Shown: one piece after another, positions 57,300 to 64,000 of the stretch
Numbering within the stretch: the first letter of the stretch is position 1
Layout of the letters: the number at the start of each line of letters is the position of its first letter
Source of the DNA: Spodoptera frugiperda
Taxonomy: Eukaryota; Arthropoda; Insecta; Lepidoptera; Noctuidae
Assembly (NCBI RefSeq): GCF_023101765.2
Contig: NC_064237.1
Span: 6,109,649 to 6,173,648, forward strand
Direction: 5' to 3'
DNA: 64,000 nucleotides
Position numbers and translations under genes: made by a program
Notes under the pieces: generated by a model
Databases searched by the model: none
Seen by the model: the letters and a program-made list of their open reading frames with translations, nothing else
Told to the model about the DNA's origin: nothing

Positions 57300-57365
57300 T
57301 ACTTACGTGAACTATTCGGAAAAGCTCTACTCGTTTCAAGTAACACTGGGACTAGTATTCATGAT
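57300..57365 (+). mobile_element. Degenerate family G fragment
   Basis: TTACTTACGTGAACTATTCGG, AAAAGCTCTACTCGTTTCAAG and CTGGGACTAGTATTCATG are a worn copy of the family G left half. Confidence 0.45.
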
Positions 57366-59539
57366 ATGTAGGTTTAGAATATCTTTATATCTCATAAGTA
57401 TCACATGAATAATTCGCTTAAGAAACAATGTTTAGTACGCATAGTTACAGTATGGATGTAAATAACAATAATAAAAACGTGCAAATATGAGGTAAATACG
57501 ATTATACAAATATTATCACAAATTAACATGAAGAAGAATACGTGAGTTGAATAAGTGGTATATTTTAGTAAAACTATAAATCCAGATTCAGTGAATTTAC
57601 TGAGAATTTCCAGAAACGAGATTGGCAAACGGAGAGGGGAGCGAAAAAGATAAAATTTTGCTCGGGAATCGAAGCCGAGGAACTTTAATATTTAGGGGTT
57701 GCAACGTGTTGCAATTAATATTTGATGTTTTGTCGGTCACGGTGGTGCACACTCCGTGAAAATATCAAGGGTCTATATATCACAGACAGACGGACAGACA
57801 AGGTTTTATTACGGTTCTTGTACCCTTCAAGCAACGAACCTTTATCATAGAAACAAAAACAAAAGATCATCATCAGAACAAAACCAAATTCAAAGTATTG
57901 CTATAGATTTTCATTTCAACAAAAATAAAACTATAAAATACCTTTCAAAATAAACTAATATCTAAACATTACCGCTAGAACAAGTTACTAAAGTCAGAGA
58001 AAAAGTTATAAATGAACAAACTAAACAAACATGTCGGGGTTTAGCAACAAAACAAACTAATGCAATAAATAAAACAATTGCATTCATACATGATATTATA
58101 ATTTTCATTTAGCCTTCAAGTTTGTGCACTAGCGTTGCAAGCGCTAGAAACTTTGGTAATAATAACAGACTGTAAATCTACTGGTTCTTTCATGGAAAAG
58201 CCGTTTCTCGACAACAGTTGAGTGAATAATACAGGGTGCGCAAACACTGAGGGTAAATGTGAGCTGTTTATTTTTTAAACTTAATGCACGTACTGGCTCG
58301 ACATTATTACGGGCGGGCAAGCGTCAACTATGGCGATTAATGGAACGTGTTTTTTGTGTCCCGTGCGAGCTATTTTAATAATGAACGCAGACAACAGCAT
58401 TCTTCATTGAATCCCGCGGTTCTCTTTGTTTAAACTCTTGTTTTATATTAAAAAATATTTCGGATTGTCGTTTTACCAAATTAACCTTTAAAATTAATAG
58501 CTGTTCTGTATTATATTGGTATACATATACATTATTCTATATTATTACTCATTCAATACACCAGCAGGGGCTAAAACGAAAGCGAATAGCACTGCACACT
58601 GTTTCAATCTTTAATTAATTTACGAAACAATTTCGTACGTAACTATTTGTTACCACATTCCAAGAGACCGGAATTTTCTTTGACAATATACGAAGACAGC
58701 TGTTTATTTATTACCTACTATACATATAAGTAGCTTTAATTAACTGCAGTAAGTACAGTAATATAATTATCAAAACACACCTTATAATGTTTTAAACTTC
58801 AACTGATTCTGTAAAACAATACTAACATGCAAAGTAAGGCCAAAATAGTTTCCTAATTGAATAACTTCAGGATTAGACAAAGAGCTTCAAGCAAGAAGTT
58901 GGCAAAGTAATCCCTTTATCAACGCTTACCTTATATTAGGGTCGAGGGTTATTACTTGAACACATACATAAAACTTCAATATTCAGGCCGCATCCTTGGA
59001 ATTTGATTTGTTCGTTTGTATTTATTTTTCTCGTAAGATGTGGAGTTCTGAAGGCGTATCGTGAACCTTATAAAACGTTCACCAGTAACAAGGTTAGGAT
59101 CAGTTAGTTTTAGTTGGCTCGTGTAGAGATCGTCGGACAATCCGAATCGAGCGTGCTTCCCGCTATTGTTTTACGATATAACCCTAAACTTGAGTTGTAC
59201 ATAAATTGTCCGTTCTGCGAATATGAAACTGTAGTGTTTGGTTCGGCTAACTTTATTATGTCTGTTAGATATACTGTTAACAGTATAATACAATAGGAAA
59301 TGGTTGATGAAGAGGATCGTTGCCTTTCGGATGGTTTAATAATATTTTACGTACTATTGTATTCTTTGATAGTAAATCTTTGGTAATGTTTTGTGAGTCA
59401 ATGCTTGTACGCGTACATATTGTGTTAGTTAACAGGGTAAATGAAATATTAGCTTAACTTGTTATACAAACCTGCAGCACATAATATGTGTTATTGTATT
59501 GTTTATATCTATAGCGAGACACCTTAAATTAATGATTTT
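57366..59539. other. No convincing gene
   Basis: Mostly AT-rich unique DNA. Near 57775-57840, CACAGACAGACGGACAGAC resembles a common moth repeat. At 59101, TCAGTTAGTTTTAGTTGG could be an initiator ahead of a 60-codon frame (59114-59296), without other support. Confidence 0.45.
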
Positions 59540-59605
59540 ATCCAGTTTACTCCTGTAACTATTAAGTGAGGCAACTCTACCAGTTTCAAGCCGCACTAGG
59601 GGCCT
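59540..59605 (+). mobile_element. Degenerate family H MITE fragment
   Basis: TTTACTCCTGTAACTATTAAG and AACTCTACCAGTTTCAAGCC resemble the family H arm. The rest is lost. Confidence 0.4.
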
Positions 59606-60379
59606 ATAATTATTATTAACATCATGTACGACATCCATCGTGGGGAGCGTGGCATCTAAACAAGAAATTGCATGCATTAGGTATACGATTGCGATCATGA
59701 CAATTTGTTTTAAATTATTTATTGAATATTGAACGTGTATAAAACAACAAAATATTTTATGAAAATACCTATGTTCTTAGTTCTATTCAAAAAAACATAC
59801 GTTGATGTTCTCTAAAGGCTTTATAAGCTCAACAATTGAGTTTGCACAGAAAAGAAAAGCAGACTACAACAATGCGTTCGCCACCGATGTTAATTAAGAT
59901 TCTCCCAACAAAAGACATGCAGCAAAACTGAACAATAAATAATAGCGTTTAAACTCTAACAATGGCCTTAATAATATTGTATAGTGACAAATAAAATGGC
60001 CGCTAATACAAAGTAATAATGACCAAAACATAGATGAGAAAGATGAGTAAGTATAAAAAAATTGCAAATCTTATATATAAAAATGAATCGCTAAAAGTGT
60101 TGGTAAGCGCATAACTCGGGAACGCGTGGACCAATTTGGCCAATTCTTTTTTGTAATATTCGTCGAAGTTCAAGGATGGTTTTTACGGCGAGAAAATATC
60201 AAATAATTGACGGAAAAACCCTAAAAACTGCCCTTTTCTTTATCCCATACAAACGTTTTCTAACTAATACGTAGAGTCAATTTGAGCTTTATTGCTATTG
60301 GATAAAGTTCATATTGCTATTGGATACTAAAAAACAAATGCTATTGGATAAGTGTGCGTTGGAGACTTGGAGCACAGAA

Positions 60380-61264
60380 TCCCTACTAATATTATAAATG
60401 CGAAAGTAACTCTGTCTGTCTGTAATTACGCTTTCACGCCTAAACCAGTGAACCGATTTTGATCAAATTTGGTACTGAGATAGAATAGACCTTACTTGAT
60501 ACTTTTCATTGCAAAAAAAATGCGGAGAATGGGTAAAAATAGGGGATAAATGGTCATTTGGAAATTCGTCATTTTATAAGCTGTAACAGTAAAACTTTGT
60601 ATTTAGATACTTAATGAGGAACGAAAGAACATGGGCTACTTTTTATTGCAAAAAAATAGGAGAGAATGGGTAAAAAGAGGAGATGACTGTTCATATGTAA
60701 ATTCGTCATTTTAAAAGCTGTAACAGTGAAACTTTGTATTTAGACACTTAAAGATAAACGAAAGAACATAGGCTTTTTAATAAAAATGGTAGAAGGCGTA
60801 GAATGTTTGATAGAGGAGATGAATGTTTGCTTGAAAATTCGTCATTTTCGTTAATACAATGCCTGTGGCTTCACTCGCGTTCGATTCTTATTTAAATACA
60901 CATATACTTATTTAAATCGCCAATATCCCTACTACCATACTAATGTTATAAATGCGAAAGTAACCCTGTTTGTGTTGAGGTTACGCTGCACGAATGTTTT
61001 TTTTTTTGGAATATAACAACGAAACAATGTATATTTTATTGATAGGCAATATATAGGAAATTAAAGGATAATAATATAGATAACCTTGGCTACTTTTCAT
61101 CATGATTATAAAATGATGAATCGGCGGTCGTGGTTTCTTTGGAATACATATCTTTAAAAATGCTAACAGTAACATATTCTCAAGTAATTCACATTTTAGA
61201 TGACATACGGCAGCATTTTGACCACTAACACCACTACGCGGACGAAGTTGCGGGCAAAAGCTAG
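60380..61264 (+). mobile_element. Helitron-like insertion nested in the decayed Helitron
   Basis: Two similar 5' ends are present, TCCCTACTA...AAATGCGAAAGTAAC at 60380 and again at 60926. One 3' end lies at 61261-61264 (GCGGACGAAGTTGCGGGCAAAAGCTAG). The base after CTAG is A, not the usual T. A tandem duplication of about 137 bp (from about 60508 and 60645; ATTGCAAAAA...) lies within. It may be two elements in tandem, the first lacking its 3' end. Confidence 0.6.
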
Positions 61265-61862
61265 ATTCGATAAATGTTCATTTGTACATGTCAAATATTT
61301 GTTGTTTCTACATTCAAATTCTGCAAATAATGATTGACATTTATGCATAAACTATGAAAAGGGTGAATAAACAATTGTCTGTATTTTTTTTAATCTATTG
61401 AAAATGTTGAAAAGTGCATGAAGCATTAATAGAAATTCCTCAAATATTAATTATGCGTGCGTTCAGAAATAATGACAAATTATCAACAGTTACGCGTGTG
61501 TTCAGAAATTTATTTTGTGTAAATTAAAGTTTCTATTCACGTTTTCGAACAAACGATGCTCTTTCAATATAGTCTATTGGTGTGAATGACATTGACATTC
61601 GTATTGCGCGTTTTTTAAAATATGCAAAATTAAGTGTATATTTTTCAATATTTCTGAAAGATTATCTTAATATTTTTTCGAGTTTTAAAGACTAAGAAGA
61701 TTTTTACTTGCTAATAAGTGTTTGTTAATCAAGGTAAGTTCACATCTTCATATTGATTTTTAGTAACTTTTGGTGACTACACAATACTACAATTTGGTAT
61801 ACATGGTTATGCAGAAAATGTATGAGACCTTTTTATTTTCAGTTCTAATTTCGTTTTTAACA

Positions 61863-63048
61863 ATGCTACCAACCAGACGTACAAGCTTAGGCCGCAGAAC
61901 TCGAAATACGGCAAGTCAAAGAAATATAAGAGCAAATCAAACTGATGAGCAACGCGAAGCGCGAAATGAACTTGAACTGAATCGATATCAAGATAGAAAT
62001 GTTGTGTTTAATCCCCACAAAGCTGCATACAGTTATAATGTGGCAATTGATTACAGTTCAGAGCAAATTGTTGCTATTGGACTAATGAATATTGTGTGTC
62101 CACATTGGGATTGAAATTCAAAAATGAAGCCTCTGGATTGTGTTGCCCCAGCGGCTAAGTCAAATTACGCCATTGGTACCGCCACCAGAGCCACTACATT
62201 CATTGGTTAATTTTTTGACTCATATCTAGCAGTACAATAATTGCTTTCAAATGACATCATTTCGGGCAACAAAAGTTATACGAGACAATTTTATGCCTAC
62301 TTTTAGTAAGTATAATGGCAAAGGTTTTTTTTTAGTTTTGAAACCATGTAGCTGGTGCAAAATATGTCGAGTCAGTTATGTGTTTATTTTGTAAACAATA
62401 AGTCAAATACATAATAATAGTCTTTAATCCGAAGACTTAATTAGCAACATTTTATAACATGTTGTATTTTATAGTGGCATGAGCAAGGTGTTTTTGGTAA
62501 AGCCTATTGCCTAAAGCTGCCGTGGAAGGCTATTTAATGTCGAGGTTTAAAGTAGTTTTAATTTGAAATGATATAAAGTATTGTGGCAGTATTTTGCGAG
62601 CCACATGGTGGTACAATTAGCTATGCAATTACCTGTATACATATGTATTTATATTCTTGCAGATTCAGGGATTCAAATATATCATCAAACAGGTTCCTTA
62701 TTGCCAGTGCCTGTTGAAGACTATAAATTTTTGTAAATATATTTTATGGACAATTCAGCAAGAGAAGTCGATCAGCGTTGCGCACACAACAACTCAGTAA
62801 AAAGATCCATTGTGATGAACAACTTCAAACATTTTTCCATCAAATCAACACAATGAATTAGTTGCATTATTCACAAATGCATTAGACCGCATGCCATCAG
62901 ATAATCACAAAATTGTCATCAGAGCTGATAAGACGCCTGCAGGACAAAATGCTGGACATTTTAATGTGCCAACAATTGATAAAGAGCGCGCGTGGTATTT
63001 AACTCAGTGTTTACTTAAAAATGCCAAGTTCTTCAATAGCGATTTGTA
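61863..63048 (+). pseudogene. Helitron Rep/helicase N-terminal region, frameshifted
   Basis: It starts at ATG 61863 (MLPTRRTSLG). The first frame contains YSSEQIVAIG and stops after CPHW (62114). The other frames continue it: KFKNEASGLCC, then LVPPPEPLHSLV, QYNNCFQMTSF, and after an apparent intron QIYHQTGSLLPVP, EVDQRCAH, ALDRMPSDNHK and IRADKTPAGQNAGHFN. This is the order seen in the N-terminal half of insect Helitron proteins (family knowledge). At least two frameshifts and several stops are visible. Everything after about 63000, where the HUH and helicase parts would follow, is missing. Confidence 0.7.
62306..62662 (+). other. Apparent intron within the Helitron Rep remnant
   Basis: GTAAGT directly follows the FMPTF-coding sequence and a pyrimidine-rich TTCTTGCAG precedes the IQG-coding sequence, which continues the Rep homology. 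The 357-bp gap has no similarity to Rep. A second donor/acceptor pair (GTAAGT at about 61735, TTTTCAG ending about 61842) could remove a leader intron just upstream of the ATG. An unrelated insertion at this point is the alternative. Confidence 0.45.
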
Positions 63049-63304
63049 AAAATAGTAGTGAAATTATTGAATCCTATGGAATAAACACTATTATGAAAAT
63101 ATATTTTGTTTTCTATTAAATTAGTAAAGTCCTTTTCAGGCATAGTGAGACCAGGAAATTATGGATTCATTTTTATATGGAGGATATTATAGATTCCAGT
63201 TCAAATTAAATAGGGACTCATACATAGCTCAGCTATACAAAATAAAGTAGAGCATCATTGCTACGCGAAGGCGGTACGAAGTTCGCTGGGTCAGCTAGTA
63301 ATCT

Positions 63305-63450
63305 TATAAATTTCGTGAGACATACTAAATGAATTATTATGTCATCGGCTTACTCACGTAACTGTTTGACGAGGAACTCGACTAGTTTCAAGCCATGCTA
63401 GAGGCTCATATTCATGGGCATCATTCCGCGACGCACAACGCGGCGATTGT
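63305..63450 (+). mobile_element. Truncated family H MITE
   Basis: TTTCGTGAGACATACTAAAT through CGAGGAACTCGACTAGTTTC and AGGCTCATATTCATGGGC match the left arm and loop of 18880-19100. The right arm is missing. It begins 6 bp after the Helitron 3' end at 63298. Confidence 0.75.
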
Positions 63451-64000
63451 CGCGCTGCTATGTATTAATTTTGTGAATATTGGTAGTTATAGATCGGAGC
63501 TCATCATCGCAGCGTCGCATCGCATCGCGTTTTCCGTAGCCACCAAGGTTGGTGGCGGGTCAGAGATAGCTGTTTTGAAGATCCAGGTTTTTCAGAGTAC
63601 CCAACCCAACTGAGTCTTCTTGCCCTCGCCGAGAAGTTATAAATTCTACCTCGATATTGAATTAAGACAAATTTGAGCATTTTTGGCTTGGAGATCGATC
63701 CATCAGCCTAATGCCAAACAATTTCATTTCCGACTTCCCAACGAAGGTATTTTACAATATAGAGACACGCCAGTATCAAATACAATGACCGCAATAGCAC
63801 AAACCCGACTTGTTCAAGTGTGGACTGGAAACATTGTGGACATTTTCTTTAGACTCGAAGATTTAGCTGTTCCAAAGGGATGTAGCGAAACGTAACTTTC
63901 AACTTACAGTGCCGAACTAAACAGAAAATGTATCTATTCACTAAACACCTTCAGTAGTAGTTACAAAATGGTACGTATTTTGGAATTGTGGTGTCATTTT
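63451..64000. other. No recognised gene at the window end
   Basis: GC-moderate. GCATCGCATCGCG at about 63520 is a small direct repeat. Two frames of about 70 codons (63395-63613, 63683-63895) have no recognised likeness; the first begins inside the family H MITE. Confidence 0.4.

Larger units (their letters stand above)
60069..63298 (+). mobile_element. Decayed autonomous Helitron with Rep remnants
   Basis: The 5' end TCTTATATATAAAAATGAATC follows A (60068). The 3' end ...GTTCGCTGGGTCAGCTAG (63295-63298) precedes T (63299), with GCGAA/TTCGC able to pair just before it. Between them lie a nested Helitron-like insertion (60380-61264) and Rep-like coding remnants (61863-63048). Pairing these two termini is inference from their type and the coding between them. 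No HUH nuclease motif or helicase remains, so it cannot be autonomous now. Confidence 0.6.

Overview
The window looks like AT-rich, repeat-dense nuclear DNA of a moth (Lepidoptera, probably noctuid). It has no bacterial gene organisation, and long open frames occur only inside transposon relics. It is full of short interspersed elements of kinds I know from moth genomes: tRNA-headed SINEs, TC...CTAG Helitrons and several MITE families. The organism call is inference from repeat content; no host gene settles it. I found no rRNA gene, no true tRNA gene and no CRISPR array.

Host genes. One host gene is supported, on the minus strand at 46879-47642. Three short exons (32, 50 and 152 nt) with GT-AG introns join in phase to encode 77 residues with two hydrophobic segments. 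Intron 1 carries a complete 177-bp Helitron and intron 2 carries a diverged one. Downstream on the same strand, a GC-rich open segment (46312-46452) could be a terminal exon of this or another transcript, with AATAAA 63 nt beyond its stop.

Layout. 1-16 kb: scattered SINEs, a repeat here called D, short Helitrons, and blank AT-rich DNA. 16.5-18.0 kb: a 1.47-kb non-autonomous Helitron whose near-identical copy lies inverted at 52.1-53.6 kb. 18.9-31 kb: MITEs, SINEs and another Helitron (28.7 kb). 32.2-33.2 kb: a 5'-truncated R1-clade LINE inserted in the 3' end of a small Helitron. 34-46 kb: a hairpin element, a hAT MITE with a perfect 8-bp duplication, a TTAA MITE nested in another repeat, and a complete tRNA-derived SINE. 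46-51 kb: the gene region, two RTE-type LINE fragments, and a second copy of the R1-clade LINE inside a long-inverted-repeat element. 60.1-63.3 kb: a decayed autonomous Helitron with Rep-like coding remnants, an apparent intron and a nested Helitron-like insertion.

How the parts relate. Most of the window is a record of transposition rather than a cooperating gene set. Several events can be dated relative to each other by nesting. A short retroposon (SINE-C, 11 copies) has a 3' tail resembling that of the R1-clade LINE, which suggests the LINE machinery mobilised it. Repeat boundaries are exact where duplications or termini are quoted, and otherwise good to about 10-20 bases.
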